Counted from the first letter of the stretch, positions 36,628-46,764 are shown. The stretch: 64,000 bases of DNA from Coleofasciculaceae cyanobacterium (GCA_036703275.1 DATNPK010000104.1:1-64000), one strand, 5' to 3'. The notes: generated from the letters alone by a model not told the origin. Numbers and translations: made by a program.

Positions 36628-37740
36628 ATGAAACGTATTCTTTTGTTATTAAAACATCAGCAAAACCGCCGTATACTTTGCCAATGGCTTACAGAGCATT
36701 ATGAGATTTTGTCCTTGGAAGCAAATTTAGCGGATGTTGGCCCACAATTGTTATCAGAAAATTTTGATTTATGCTTTATTGACTTTGCGGCAATCCATCT
36801 GCTGAGAGAAAAAATACTGGCTAAAAGAGCATCTGTTGTTCCCATATTTCTACCGTTTGTCTTCCTGACTTCTTTGGAAGATATTGGTTTCTCTACAGAT
36901 CATTTAGAACCATTAATTGATGATATAGTTTATCTTCCTACCCAGCAAAAAGAGCTACAAACCAAACTCAGGGTATTATTGCGCTCGCGCTCTTATTCAT
37001 TACAGCTTCAAGCAGCACAAAAAGAATTAAACCACGCCTTATCTCAAGAAAAAGAACTTAATCGGCTCAAATCTCGCTTTGTGTCTACGGTGTCCCATGA
37101 ATTTCGTAACCCTCTAAACAGCATTTCAGGTATGGCGCAAATTTTGCAGACATATGGCGATAGTTTATCTAGCGAAAAAAAAGCCGAAGTTCTCCAACAA
37201 CTACAGCGCAACGTTACTAAGATGACTGATCTGTTAGACGATGTGTTAGTGATGAGTCGTAATGAGATGGGGAAACAAGAGTTTGAACCAAGCCCCCTAA
37301 ACCTGGAAACCTTCTGTCACGCTTTAATCAGTGAAGTTAAAACAGTATTTCAGAGCAAGCATTCAATCAACTTGGTTTATCAAGCACAATCAGAGGAATT
37401 TAAGCTCGATCGCAAGCTGCTACATCATATTCTGACTAATTTACTTTCCAATGCTTGCAAATACTCTCCAGAAGATAGCGTAATTGATTTTAAGATTATC
37501 GCTCGAGAAGCAAAAATAACATTTATTATTCACGATTGCGGTATTGGTATCCCCGCAGCAGAGCTGCCTCAGCTATTTGAATCTTTTTATCGCGCCAGTA
37601 ATTCAGCAGGATTTCAGGGTACGGGTTTAGGATTAGCGATCGCCAAACAATATACAGAGCTACATCAAGGGGCGATCACAGTAGAGAGCGAGTTAGAAGT
37701 TGGTACTACTTTTACCGTAACGATTCCTACTGATATTTAA
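36628..37740 (+). CDS. Sensor histidine kinase with N-terminal receiver-like domain
   Basis: 370 residues. The N-terminal 115 look like a CheY-type receiver (MKRILLLLKHQQNRRILC, with an Asp at about residue 52 in LCFIDF), but several usual acidic residues at the start are missing. A short coiled coil leads to the HisKA box FVSTVSHEFRNPLNSI (His at about 157), the N box ILTNLLSNACKYSP, HDCGIGIP and GTGLGLAIAKQY. No membrane segment is present, so it is cytoplasmic. The partner regulator is not adjacent. Confidence 0.9.
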   Translation: MKRILLLLKHQQNRRILCQWLTEHYEILSLEANLADVGPQLLSENFDLCFIDFAAIHLLREKILAKRASVVPIFLPFVFLTSLEDIGFSTDHLEPLIDDIVYLPTQQKELQTKLRVLLRSRSYSLQLQAAQKELNHALSQEKELNRLKSRFVSTVSHEFRNPLNSISGMAQILQTYGDSLSSEKKAEVLQQLQRNVTKMTDLLDDVLVMSRNEMGKQEFEPSPLNLETFCHALISEVKTVFQSKHSINLVYQAQSEEFKLDRKLLHHILTNLLSNACKYSPEDSVIDFKIIAREAKITFIIHDCGIGIPAAELPQLFESFYRASNSAGFQGTGLGLAIAKQYTELHQGAITVESELEVGTTFTVTIPTDI

Positions 37741-37995
37741 TATCGATCATTTTAATAATTAACAATTTTATTGATTGTTGTTAGTTGTTAGCTTTTAGCT
37801 TTTAGCCTCAATTCACTGATTGAAAAACTGTTAAAGACTTTATAATACTAAATCCGATTGATAAAGTATTCTTGACTTAAAGTAGCTATAACTCCTCTGA
37901 TGTTATCCCCTTGTGGCTTGTCCTCGAATGAGGGGACTTCTGACTTTTGACTTCTGACTTACCTAACCTTAAAGTATTCTATCCAAAGATTTAGT
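37741..37995. repeat. Short tandem heptamer-like repeats
   Basis: TTAGCTTTTAGCTTTTAGCC near 37788-37807 and CTTCTGACTTTTGACTTCTG near 37938-37957 are runs of 7-base-like units (TTTTAGC; CTTTTGA). A similar TTTTAGCTTTTAGCTTTTAG lies at 48699-48718. These low-complexity tandem units occur between genes; no function is visible. Confidence 0.5.
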
Positions 37996-38763
37996 ATGAC
38001 TACATACACCGACAATAATAAAAGCGTAGAAATAACTCTCAAACCTGGAGAGTCGATTTATGCAGAAGCTGGCGCATTTTGCTATAGCGACGGCTTTATT
38101 GAAGCTAAAACTACTACGGGTGGTCTTATGTCCGCCGTCAAAAAGCTGGTTACCAAAGAAAAGTTGTTTCAAGTTCTGTGGATAAACAATGGTAGTAAAC
38201 CTGGTCGAATCGCTTTTGCCAGCCCGTTTGAAAGCACGATTGAAGAAGTAGAAGTGTCTCCCAACTATAGCTTAATAGCTCAAAGAGGCGCATGGTTAGC
38301 TTGCGATCCAACTGTAAGGCTAGACGTAACCATAAATTTAGGGTTGAGTGGCTTTCTGGGTGGAGAAGGGATTATTTTTCAGAAGTTCACGGGAAAGGGT
38401 AGGGTTTTTATTACGGCGGGTGGAGATCTTAAGGCAATTAATCTTGATGCAGGTGAAAGCTTAAATGTCGATACTGGGTGCATTGTTGGTTTTGCCGAGT
38501 CGGTAAAATATGAGATTAAATCGGCAGGAGGCATCTTCACTTCGATATTCGGCGGGGAGGGACTTATTTTAGCTAAATTAAAAGGTCCTGGGATTGTAAT
38601 ACTGCAAACTCATCCTGAAAATGAGATTAACAAAATATCTTCAGGTTCTAATCGAACAGCTTCTAATTTCTCTAATACTTCTAATAACATAGACCTTAGA
38701 GATGGACTGCAAGCTAACGAATTAGGCGCGATCGCTCGTAATATTTTTGGCAATAGACAATAA
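37996..38763 (+). CDS. AIM24/TIGR00266 family protein
   Basis: 255 residues. A beta-helix-like protein with VEITLKPGESIYAEAGAFCY, GGLMSAVKKLVTKEKLFQV, SPNYSLIAQRGAWLACDP and two-fold repeated GGEG blocks (SGFLGGEGIIFQKFTGKG; TSIFGGEGLILAKLKGPG). The family is shared with mitochondrial AIM24; its bacterial role is not established. The C-terminal tail is Ser/Asn-rich. It converges with the hybrid kinase gene. Confidence 0.85.
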   Translation: MTTYTDNNKSVEITLKPGESIYAEAGAFCYSDGFIEAKTTTGGLMSAVKKLVTKEKLFQVLWINNGSKPGRIAFASPFESTIEEVEVSPNYSLIAQRGAWLACDPTVRLDVTINLGLSGFLGGEGIIFQKFTGKGRVFITAGGDLKAINLDAGESLNVDTGCIVGFAESVKYEIKSAGGIFTSIFGGEGLILAKLKGPGIVILQTHPENEINKISSGSNRTASNFSNTSNNIDLRDGLQANELGAIARNIFGNRQ

Positions 38764-38781
38764 TCGACATTGCTTCTTGGC

Positions 38782-40872
38782 TTACTTATCCCAGGTAAAG
38801 TAAAAAGTTGCTCCTTGACCTAGTTCAGATTCAACTCGGATTGAGTTACCTCGTTCTTCTAAAATCTTTTGGACGATAGATAAACCAATTCCCGTACTTT
38901 CAAAAATATCTCTGGCTTGTAAAGTTTGGAAAATTCTAAAAATTCGTTGATGATGTATGGGTTCAATACCAGGTCCATCATCGCTCACAGCAAACTCATA
39001 ACAATTATCTTGCTCTTGAACTGAAATCTCAATTTTGCCTCGATCTTGGTGATGATATTTGATGGCGTTGCTGATTAGGTTGACAAACACCTGTCGCAAA
39101 GAGACAAGATCCGTTCTAAAAGTTGGCATATTAGGGGCGATGGCAATTTCTATTCCCGCAGGAGGACGCAAGGAATCGATCGCTTCTGTCAGCAAATCTT
39201 TGACCTGGACTGTTATAAATGAATGATCGTTTCTGCCAACCCGAGAATACTCCAATAATCCTTGAATTAAACCTTCCATGCGCTGAACTCGCGACTGCAT
39301 CAATTTGAGATAGCTTTGGCTTTCCTCTGGTATGGTGTCTTCTAGATCTTCGCCTAACCAAGTAGCCAAATTAGCGATCGCTCTCAACGGGGCTTTAAGA
39401 TCGTGAGAGGTAACGTAGGCAAAACGATCTAATTCTTGGTTACGTTTTTTGAGCAGAGATGTAGTTTTAATCAGCTCTTGATTAACCCACTTTAATTGAT
39501 CAGCTCTTTCTCTAAGAAATTTTTCTGACTCGATCTGCTCGGTAAGATCTCGCATTACCGTAGATAGATACTCCACATCACCTTTAGGGGATTTATGAGC
39601 AATGATCAGTTGAGAAACTGGTATTTCCCTATCATCTCTCGTTAGCAGGGCGGTTTTACCAATCCAAGTTCCATGAGCAATGGCGCTAGGAATTCCTTCA
39701 TTTTGAACGATGCTTAACGCCCAGGCTGGATGGTAGTCGTTTACCGATAGCTTAGTTACGTCAATATCTTTAACAATCCCGATGATTTGTTTGAGGCGGG
39801 GATTGTTCCAGATTACCTTTCCTGCCACATCAGCCAGCCAGATATAGTCCTCTGAGGCTTCTAATACTCTAACCAGACGTTCCAACTCTCTCTCTAGCTT
39901 GTTTCTTATCTCTAATTCGCTCTGCAAATTAGCAATTAATTCCGCTTGTTGAATGGCGAGCGATAGCTGTACTGCCAACTTATCCAACAAATCAACTTCA
40001 TCTGTTTTCCACTGGCGAAAGCGATCGCACTGATGAGCAATCAATAATCCCCACAGGAAACAATCAGATTTTGCTGATGTGCGAGCCAGTAAAATCGGTA
40101 CAACAACATGAGCCTTTACTTGAAATCCCTCTAACAACTGGATATGGTAATTAGTCAACCCTGCTTGATAGATATTATCGACTGCCAGGGTTTTTCCTAG
40201 TTTATATTGGCTTGCACCCCCAAGCTCAAAGCAGGTATCGATGATCTTGGCGTTTAATGTCTTTTTCTGTCCCAATTTAACCGACTCGGCAACAATGTCA
40301 CCGCTCATGTCTGGCGCAAAACGATAAATTACCACGCGATCGCATTTCAGCAATACTCTGACTTCATGAACCGCAGTATCGAGGATTTCTGATAAATTGA
40401 GCGACTGGCGAATTCTTAAAGCAGTTTCGGCAATTAAGTGTTGCTGCTGCTGATTTTTAGTAAATAGCTTGTTTAAATGTTGCTGCTGAAAAATATTAGC
40501 GATCGCATTAATTAAAATGTCAGAAGTCAAGTTTTCCTTGACTAAATAATCTTTGACTCCCCTTTTCATTGCCTGTACTGCCACAGTTTCACTTCCTTGA
40601 CCTGTTAACATAATGATCGGGGGAATTTTGCTTCTTTGAGACTGTAGTTCGTTAATAAATTCCAGACCATTGCAGTCAGGCAGTAAGTAATCCAGCAAGA
40701 TTAAATCTGGTAAACATTTTTCTAGTTTTTTTAAGCCTTCGGATCCAGATTGTACTGCGGTTATTTGGTAATCAAATTGTGTTTGCTGGTTTAAATAACG
40801 ACGATAAACTTCTCGATCTTCTTCTGAGTCGTCAATTATGAGAATATGCATCGGGTATTGTTTGACAACCAT
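38782..40872 (-). CDS. Receiver-GAF-PAS-histidine kinase hybrid
   Basis: 696 residues. Domains in order: CheY-type receiver (IDDSEEDREVYRR, phospho-acceptor in ILLDYLLPDCNG, Asp about 61); a phytochrome-type GAF from about 150; a PAS domain from about 330; the HisKA box VTSHDLKAPLRAI at about 487; and HATPase motifs VFVNLISNAIKYH, SDDGPGIEP and STGIGLSIVQKI. In the GAF the bilin-attaching Cys-His is replaced by Tyr-His (LTNYHIQLL, about 242-243), so a covalent chromophore is unlikely. Soluble; phosphorelay partners are unknown. Confidence 0.92.
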   Translation of the reverse strand: MVVKQYPMHILIIDDSEEDREVYRRYLNQQTQFDYQITAVQSGSEGLKKLEKCLPDLILLDYLLPDCNGLEFINELQSQRSKIPPIIMLTGQGSETVAVQAMKRGVKDYLVKENLTSDILINAIANIFQQQHLNKLFTKNQQQQHLIAETALRIRQSLNLSEILDTAVHEVRVLLKCDRVVIYRFAPDMSGDIVAESVKLGQKKTLNAKIIDTCFELGGASQYKLGKTLAVDNIYQAGLTNYHIQLLEGFQVKAHVVVPILLARTSAKSDCFLWGLLIAHQCDRFRQWKTDEVDLLDKLAVQLSLAIQQAELIANLQSELEIRNKLERELERLVRVLEASEDYIWLADVAGKVIWNNPRLKQIIGIVKDIDVTKLSVNDYHPAWALSIVQNEGIPSAIAHGTWIGKTALLTRDDREIPVSQLIIAHKSPKGDVEYLSTVMRDLTEQIESEKFLRERADQLKWVNQELIKTTSLLKKRNQELDRFAYVTSHDLKAPLRAIANLATWLGEDLEDTIPEESQSYLKLMQSRVQRMEGLIQGLLEYSRVGRNDHSFITVQVKDLLTEAIDSLRPPAGIEIAIAPNMPTFRTDLVSLRQVFVNLISNAIKYHHQDRGKIEISVQEQDNCYEFAVSDDGPGIEPIHHQRIFRIFQTLQARDIFESTGIGLSIVQKILEERGNSIRVESELGQGATFYFTWDK

Positions 40873-41263
40873 CGGTCCTAAATAGTTAAAAAAAGCAGCA
40901 ATTGTCTTAAAAAACAGAGCCTAAAAACCTGAAATCTTAAATCTTAGGTCTTAGATAATTGATTGAGATGATTAGGCGGGATTCGCAGATTATGAAACAT
41001 AGGTGAATCATCAATCTTTGTTTAGAGCCAAATCATCCGCAACCGAGTCGCGCCGAACTTTATTTAACTTTATTATGAGCTTAAGTTTGCTTATGCTATA
41101 TATTTACCCATGTAACCAAATTATTTAAAGATATTCCATCCATCAGCAGAAAGATTTTTTGGTTCAAACCAGACTTGCTAACTATTATCATCTGGTGACA
41201 TCTGGCTCAATTGTGGCGATCATTGCCAAAATATATTTCCGACAAGCTTGACAATCCGATTTC
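40873..41263. other. Intergenic region between hybrid kinase and cryptochrome genes
   Basis: 391 AT-rich bases between two minus-strand genes. No gene, RNA or convincing terminator stem was recognised. Confidence 0.45.
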
Positions 41264-42724
41264 CTAGCTGACTGCGCTTTGATAGACTCTTTCGTTAGCC
41301 TTAACAGATTTAAAGAAGTCTACCACTGGATGAGGATAATCAACGCCAATTCTTACCCCATAACGCTTTTGCTCATCTTGACTTAGTTTCCAGGGTTCTC
41401 GAACTTTATCCCCAGTCAGGGAGGCTAATTCTGGTAGCCAGTGTTTTACGTAGTCGCCTTGAGGATCGTAATCTTTAGTTTGCTTCGCAATATTAAAATA
41501 ACGGAAGCCTCGCGCATCGTTACCTACCCCAGCGGTGTAATTCCAGTTACCCCAATTGCTGCACACGTCGTAATCAACCAGTAGCGATTCAAACCATTCT
41601 GCCCCCATGCGCCAGTCAATACCCAAGTTTTTCGTTAGAAAGCTAGCTACATTTTGCCTGCCACGATTAGACATAAAGCCTGTGGCAGCAATTTCTCGCA
41701 TATTAGCATCAATTAAAGGGTAACCCGTTTTTCCAGCCCGCCAAAGATCGAAACGTTGCCAATCTTCTTTCCACGGAATTTCTACCCCCTGCAATCCTTC
41801 AATTCTAAATACTCGATCGCCGTGTTTGGCGACAATAAAACGGAAAAAATCACGCCAGATTAGTTCAAAAATCAACCAGTAGGTTGAGTCATTTTTAACT
41901 CTTTGCGCCTCGTACTTAATTATTTGCTCGTTGATATATCTTGGTGAAATACATCCCATAGCCAACCAAGCCGAAAATTTAGAGGAATAGTTCGCCCCCA
42001 GCATTCCGTTACGAGTTTGTTTATAATCCCCGAGACAGTCTTGTTGCCAAAAGTAGTCCTGTAGTCGCTTAATCGCTTCAGTTTCGCCACCTTTAAATTT
42101 TAATACTCCTCGCTCATCAAATTCGGGAGTAGATAACCCAAAATCAGCTAAGCTAGGAATCGTTCCCAGTTCAATTTCAGGTAAAGATGGTAGCTGTTTG
42201 GGTGCAGCAATAGCTGCACAGATTTGGGATTTTTGCTCTACCTGCTTACGGAAATTGGTATATAGTTCTGGCGTTTGCTCGATCGCGAAAGGCAAATCTT
42301 CAGGAAGATATAGAGTTGTTGAGCAATAGCTATTAACCTGGATATTTTTTGCGGCTAAAGCTTTTCTAAGCTTTTTCTCAACTCGTTTTTCTTCAGAGGT
42401 AACTTCTTGGCTGTGACAAACTCGATCGACCTTGAGCTGTTCGGCGATCGCAGGTATAATCTCTTCAGGTAAACCGCGTCGTACCACCAAATTACTACCT
42501 AATTTCTGTAGCGATGAGCGTAAATCGGTAACGCTTTCGAGCAAAAACTGAGCGCGATATTTACCTGTTTTAGGAAAGCCAAAAGAAGTCTTGTCAAAAG
42601 CGCGATCGTCAAAACAATAAAATGGAATAATTTCTGCTTCCTGCTGCACCGCCTCGTCAAGCGCCAAAAGATCGTGAACTCTTAAGTCGTTGCGATACCA
42701 AATTAAAATACGCTGTTTTGCCAT
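41264..42724 (-). CDS. Cryptochrome DASH
   Basis: 486 residues from the ATG at 42724 (MAKQRILIWYRNDLRVHD); an earlier in-frame start would add 20 residues. It has a photolyase-homology fold: N-terminal alpha/beta domain, then the FAD-binding helical domain with ANYSSKFSAWLAMGCISPRY, WLIFELIWRDFFRF, TGYPLIDANMREIAATGFMS, NRGRQNVASFL and WRMGAEWFESLLVDYDVCSN. DASH proteins repair pyrimidine dimers in single-stranded DNA and may signal blue light. No methenyl-folate partner gene is adjacent. Confidence 0.94.
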   Translation of the reverse strand: MAKQRILIWYRNDLRVHDLLALDEAVQQEAEIIPFYCFDDRAFDKTSFGFPKTGKYRAQFLLESVTDLRSSLQKLGSNLVVRRGLPEEIIPAIAEQLKVDRVCHSQEVTSEEKRVEKKLRKALAAKNIQVNSYCSTTLYLPEDLPFAIEQTPELYTNFRKQVEQKSQICAAIAAPKQLPSLPEIELGTIPSLADFGLSTPEFDERGVLKFKGGETEAIKRLQDYFWQQDCLGDYKQTRNGMLGANYSSKFSAWLAMGCISPRYINEQIIKYEAQRVKNDSTYWLIFELIWRDFFRFIVAKHGDRVFRIEGLQGVEIPWKEDWQRFDLWRAGKTGYPLIDANMREIAATGFMSNRGRQNVASFLTKNLGIDWRMGAEWFESLLVDYDVCSNWGNWNYTAGVGNDARGFRYFNIAKQTKDYDPQGDYVKHWLPELASLTGDKVREPWKLSQDEQKRYGVRIGVDYPHPVVDFFKSVKANERVYQSAVS

Positions 42725-42833
42725 GTTGTCTGTTTGAAATTTAAAAGTAAGATGAAGTATGCTGGCGATCGCATCTTGTGCCAAATTTGACTAACTTTGA
42801 ATTTAGATATTTATATTTAATTGAGTTAGTTAA

Positions 42834-43082
42834 ATGCAAAATTTAAGAGATGGCGATTTATCAGCTTGCCTATCAATTCAAGCAAAAATAACTTATCCTG
42901 CTCCCAGTAAAATAACTCAAGAATTAGCCTCAGAGTTATTATCTATGGTCGATGCTGATAGTGCTAAAGCAATGGCAATTATTAGGCAAATAATGTACTA
43001 TAGCCCGAATAAACCTGTTGAGTGGTATTACGAGCAGGCTATTTTTCAGTTGAACCGTAAACTTTATCTTACGGCTGTATAA
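42834..43082 (+). CDS. Small protein of unknown function
   Basis: 82 residues, mostly helical in appearance (SKITQELASELLSMVDADSA, AMAIIRQIMYYSPNKPVEW). It lacks a signal peptide or membrane segment. Composition is like a real protein and the length is typical of small cyanobacterial hypothetical genes. It is divergent from the cryptochrome gene. I do not recognise the family. Confidence 0.5.
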   Translation: MQNLRDGDLSACLSIQAKITYPAPSKITQELASELLSMVDADSAKAMAIIRQIMYYSPNKPVEWYYEQAIFQLNRKLYLTAV

Positions 43083-43423
43083 ATACATTTTAAGCTTAAA
43101 GTAATAGCGAAATTATCAACTCAAATTAATCATAACAAATGACTGACATAGAAAAACTAATAGAATCCAACGTCAAAGGCTAATAGCTATTAGCTAGGAA
43201 CTTAACTAATTAAAAACGTAGTCTATTCAACTGAAAACGGCTGTAAATTATTTTTCCAGTCCTTTAGTCCTTTTTTACCCTCTCTTGATAATGCAAATGA
43301 TCTAACGCTTTAATTGCTTTAGTTCGGTATAATTTTAAAGCAATAGAGATAAATAATCCAAGTTTTGCGGTTTTAATATAGAATAGCTAATCCTTACTCC
43401 CCTTTACTTAGAATAATTAACTA
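43083..43423. other. Intergenic region before the DUF938 gene
   Basis: 341 AT-rich bases. No small gene, RNA or hairpin with a T-run was recognised. Confidence 0.45.
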
Positions 43424-44032
43424 ATGGATGCTAGACAATATGCCCCAGCTACTCAACGCAACCGCGAGCCAATTTTGGCAATATTATCACAGGTGTTGCT
43501 TCCAGGAAGCAATATTCTAGAAGTCGCTAGTGGTACGGGAGAACACGCGGTTTACTTTGCCTCAGAATTAGAATCATGCCGTTGGATTCCCTCTGACGCG
43601 AATCTTGCGTCTTTAGAAAGCATTCTCGCCTGGAAGAACGCCAATCTGGTAAAAAATTTAGATTTGCCATTGTCGATTGACGTGACTCAAAATCATTGGC
43701 AACAACAGGTAGCAGATCGAAACATCAATGCGATTGTCAATATCAACATGATTCATATATCTCCCTGGCTGGCTTGTTTAGGACTAATGGAAGGTGCTGG
43801 ACAAATTTTACCTCCTGATGGTCTTCTCTATCTTTATGGTCCATATAAACGCAATGGAGAACATACTGCGCCGAGCAACGCTAGTTTTGATCGCTCATTA
43901 CGCGATCGCAATTCTCTGTGGGGTGTTAGAGATTTAGAGGCAGTTGTCGAAGCAGCAGCAGCGCAAAATCTTAGGCTACAGCAGGTTATCGAGCTGCCCG
44001 CCAATAATTTATCCGTTATTTTTAGTCGCTGA
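43424..44032 (+). CDS. DUF938 family SAM-dependent methyltransferase-like protein
   Basis: 202 residues. The start RQYAPATQRNREPILAIL and NILEVASGTGEHAVYFASEL (SAM motif I) are the DUF938 signature. NINMIHISPWLACLGLM and YLYGPYKRNGEHTAPSNASF follow, then RDRNSLWGVRDLEAV. The substrate is unknown. It precedes the response regulator by 29 bases and may be cotranscribed with it. Confidence 0.88.
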   Translation: MDARQYAPATQRNREPILAILSQVLLPGSNILEVASGTGEHAVYFASELESCRWIPSDANLASLESILAWKNANLVKNLDLPLSIDVTQNHWQQQVADRNINAIVNINMIHISPWLACLGLMEGAGQILPPDGLLYLYGPYKRNGEHTAPSNASFDRSLRDRNSLWGVRDLEAVVEAAAAQNLRLQQVIELPANNLSVIFSR

Positions 44033-44061
44033 ATTACCAGCTTGTAGACAAGACAAATTTT

Positions 44062-44808
44062 ATGATGATCAAAATTTTGCTTGCAGACGATGAATGTTTA
44101 ATGCTAGAAGGCATCAAGGCAATTTTAAAACACGAACCCGAAATAGAGATTGTTGGTACGGCTCAAGATGGGCGAAGCGCGATCGCTCAGGTTAAAAAAT
44201 TGCAGCCAGACGTTGTTTTGATTGACATTGAAATGCCTAAAATGAATGGCATTACCGCTACTGAGTACATTTGTAAATATATGCCAGACATCAGAGTAAT
44301 TGTATTGACGAGTCACAAAAATCACAGCTATATCAAACAAGCATTACAGGCTGGCGCATCGGGCTACTTATTAAAAGACAGCCTGATTGAAGATCTCAAA
44401 CAGACAATTCACTCTTCAAGCAGAGACGATTCTAATATCGAAGCCAAGTTGTTAACTCAAGCCGCCAATAAAATTCAGACGGTTAAAGTTATTCAATATA
44501 AGAAAAAAATTGCTTATTTTAAGAAATATCGCCAAAGCGTCTACATTCCTCACCACAATAAGCGAACTAAGCATTCATCTTTCAAAAGCTCAAATATTAA
44601 TCTCTCTGATACTGGTATTAGCAAAGCTAGTTTAGCCCCAATATTTTATACCTCGACTGACAAAAACGCTTTTACGCCAGATTGGAGTACACAACCAAAC
44701 TTTGAAATAAATAGTTCACCAAAACTGCATCTGAGAAAGTATCTAAAAAGAATTGTTTGGCTACTAATTGCGATCGCCAGCCTCATCATATCAGTAATTC
44801 TTTTTTAA
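44062..44808 (+). CDS. Response regulator with C-terminal membrane anchor
   Basis: 248 residues. A NarL-type receiver domain occupies the first 120 (ILLADDECLMLEGI, phospho-acceptor in VVLIDIEMPKMNG, then TSHKNHSYIKQALQAGASGY). Where relatives have a LuxR helix-turn-helix, this protein has a basic Lys/Arg/His-rich, low-complexity linker. It ends in a single transmembrane helix (IVWLLIAIASLIISVILF). No DNA-binding motif is visible. It may sequester or relay phosphate at the membrane. The broken gene at 57946-58786 has a comparable receiver-linker-helix plan. Confidence 0.8.
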   Translation: MMIKILLADDECLMLEGIKAILKHEPEIEIVGTAQDGRSAIAQVKKLQPDVVLIDIEMPKMNGITATEYICKYMPDIRVIVLTSHKNHSYIKQALQAGASGYLLKDSLIEDLKQTIHSSSRDDSNIEAKLLTQAANKIQTVKVIQYKKKIAYFKKYRQSVYIPHHNKRTKHSSFKSSNINLSDTGISKASLAPIFYTSTDKNAFTPDWSTQPNFEINSSPKLHLRKYLKRIVWLLIAIASLIISVILF

Positions 44809-44886
44809 TTGCTCTGGCGATTTTTTGACCGTACTTTATTTGCTTAATGATCACGAATTAATAGCTATGTTTCGTTCTCGCTCAGC

Positions 44887-45669
44887 CTAACGCAGTGGCC
44901 ACCAAGATACTTTATCGCGAGTCGCTCCGTAAACTACTTTTAGTTCTTCAGCATTGATTACTGTTACCAAATCATTTTGGGCTTTATGCGGTTTCAACAG
45001 TCCTACCTTAGTCATTCCTTTAAGAACTTGTTCGACGGTACGATGGTTCAACTGACAAGCCTTAGCAATGACTTCGACGGGCAAATCAAAGACAAATAGA
45101 TCATCCTGCGGTTGATTACCTAATTCTCTTTCTTGGTAGATTAAAGCTCTCAATAATGCAGCCACAGCTTGAGGCGGATAAGTACTACAGTTGAGCAAGT
45201 GATATTGAAATTTTTCCTGTAGTTCAAACATCAATCCATAGCGTTGACGAAATATCTCAGATTCTTGATGAATCGAGCGAATAATTTCCAGAGGAATTTT
45301 GATTACATCTGCTGTTTTATACGCCTCTACCAGACTAGGAAAAGCGCGAGAAAAATTGCCATAGCTCAAGGCTAAATTTTGCATCCCAAAACAGCTATTG
45401 GCATAAGTAATAGCAATAATCCGATCTAATGGAGTAGTGCGAACTACAATTGGCCCCCCGTTGGTTACTACATAAAGATGTTCTAAAGTAGTATCGGGAC
45501 GAAAAGCGGTGTAGATGGGGCGACTAGAATAAAGTTTTTCGGTAACCAGCTCCTCTGAGCTTAAATATTTGTCGCTCAAAGCAAGATCTAAATCTTTAAA
45601 TAAAAAATTGTGATGAATTAAATTTTCTACTGACTCCAATTTCTTGGCTTTTTTACTAATTTTCCTCAT
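44887..45669 (-). CDS. Crp/Fnr-like transcriptional regulator
   Basis: 260 residues. The middle resembles a cyclic-nucleotide-binding fold (EHLYVVTNGGPIVVRTTPLD, SCFGMQNLALSYGNFSRAFP), followed by a dimerisation helix (FRQRYGLMFELQEKFQYHLL). A C-terminal winged helix (LPVEVIAKACQLNHRTVEQV LKGM) fits the Crp family. The usual cAMP-binding residues are not evident, so the ligand is unknown. Targets cannot be inferred. Confidence 0.65.
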   Translation of the reverse strand: MRKISKKAKKLESVENLIHHNFLFKDLDLALSDKYLSSEELVTEKLYSSRPIYTAFRPDTTLEHLYVVTNGGPIVVRTTPLDRIIAITYANSCFGMQNLALSYGNFSRAFPSLVEAYKTADVIKIPLEIIRSIHQESEIFRQRYGLMFELQEKFQYHLLNCSTYPPQAVAALLRALIYQERELGNQPQDDLFVFDLPVEVIAKACQLNHRTVEQVLKGMTKVGLLKPHKAQNDLVTVINAEELKVVYGATRDKVSWWPLR

Positions 45670-45972
45670 AGTTAATTATTATCCGCATAGCAAGACTTTT
45701 ATACAACTTCTACATGACTATTGTTTTAATTAAAATTCAATCAAAATCAATTTTAGATTTGATTACAAAACATCTAAAAATTTACGTTTGTGCGATCGCT
45801 ATTCTAACCTACGTTACTACCTATCCTAGTTTAAATCTTAGTTGGCAAGCATAGACTACTATTGCTATTACCGCTGGTTTTAAGCATCGGCAAGGTTTGA
45901 GAAACTACAGGCGCAGCAGCGATCGCACAGAAGCTTAATTCAATTCTCAGACGATAATTGTACGACGTGAAT
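45670..45972. other. Intergenic region
   Basis: 303 bases between two minus-strand genes. Includes two HIP1-type GCGATCGC sites. No other feature was recognised. Confidence 0.45.
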
Positions 45973-46764
45973 TTAATCTTGGAAGTAAGTTACTGTTTGA
46001 TTAATCTTAGGTTTACCAAAACGTGACCAAGCATTGCCGCCACGCAAAAATAGTTCCATCCAAGTTACTTGTTGGCCATCTTTTGTTTGCCAGCCAGAAC
46101 TACCAGGGGCAAAAGCTAAAGTTCCTTCTGATACTCGAAAGCTACCATCAGAATAAATAGCATCGCTGACAACATCGCCCACGCGCACTGTAACCTTGCT
46201 TGATAGAGCTATCTTCACGCTGCTGGCTGGTATAGTTGTTTTAATATTGCCGTAACCATCCATCCAAGCTACACGATCTGTAGGCAAGTCGGGAATTTGC
46301 GAGGGTGCAATTTCATTACCTAACAAACTATAGTCACCATTAGCGATCGCTGCTGCTGCACCAGGAAAAACGTCACGAGAGCGAAATTGCGAACCGCCTC
46401 TAGATACTTCAATCGTATTAATCTGTACAGCTTCTTCCTTGATAAACGAAAGAGTATAGCCAGCTAAAACTCCGACTAGCTCAACGCCATTGTGAAGTTT
46501 TACGTAAGTCAACCCCTCTCCTTCGTTGTCGGAGCGAGCTTCAAGATTATCTTGTCGAGGAGCGCAATTGTGAAAGATTAAACGTTCGGGCGCACCAGGA
46601 TTAAGACCGAGTTGAGCGAGCCAAAATCCCGTTGCTAGGGTACTAAAGGGAGGAACGCTTAGACAATAAATTTGCGCCGTGGGCAGCTTCTGATTCAAGC
46701 GTTGGCTAACTTCAGCAAATGCAGGATCGCCAATACCGTAATCGGCAATAAGATTGATTAACAT
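45973..46764 (-). CDS. SAM hydroxide adenosyltransferase (DUF62)-like protein
   Basis: 263 residues. The start LINLIADYGIGDPAFAEVSQ corresponds to the ITLLTDFGxxDPY block of the family. The C-terminal beta-barrel is recognisable from WMDGYGNIKTTIP and FAPGSSGWQ. Family members split S-adenosylmethionine with water (or, rarely, halide) into adenosine and methionine. Several residues differ from the consensus, and the N-terminal half is shorter on conserved motifs than typical. A divergent function is possible. Confidence 0.65.
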   Translation of the reverse strand: MLINLIADYGIGDPAFAEVSQRLNQKLPTAQIYCLSVPPFSTLATGFWLAQLGLNPGAPERLIFHNCAPRQDNLEARSDNEGEGLTYVKLHNGVELVGVLAGYTLSFIKEEAVQINTIEVSRGGSQFRSRDVFPGAAAAIANGDYSLLGNEIAPSQIPDLPTDRVAWMDGYGNIKTTIPASSVKIALSSKVTVRVGDVVSDAIYSDGSFRVSEGTLAFAPGSSGWQTKDGQQVTWMELFLRGGNAWSRFGKPKINQTVTYFQD

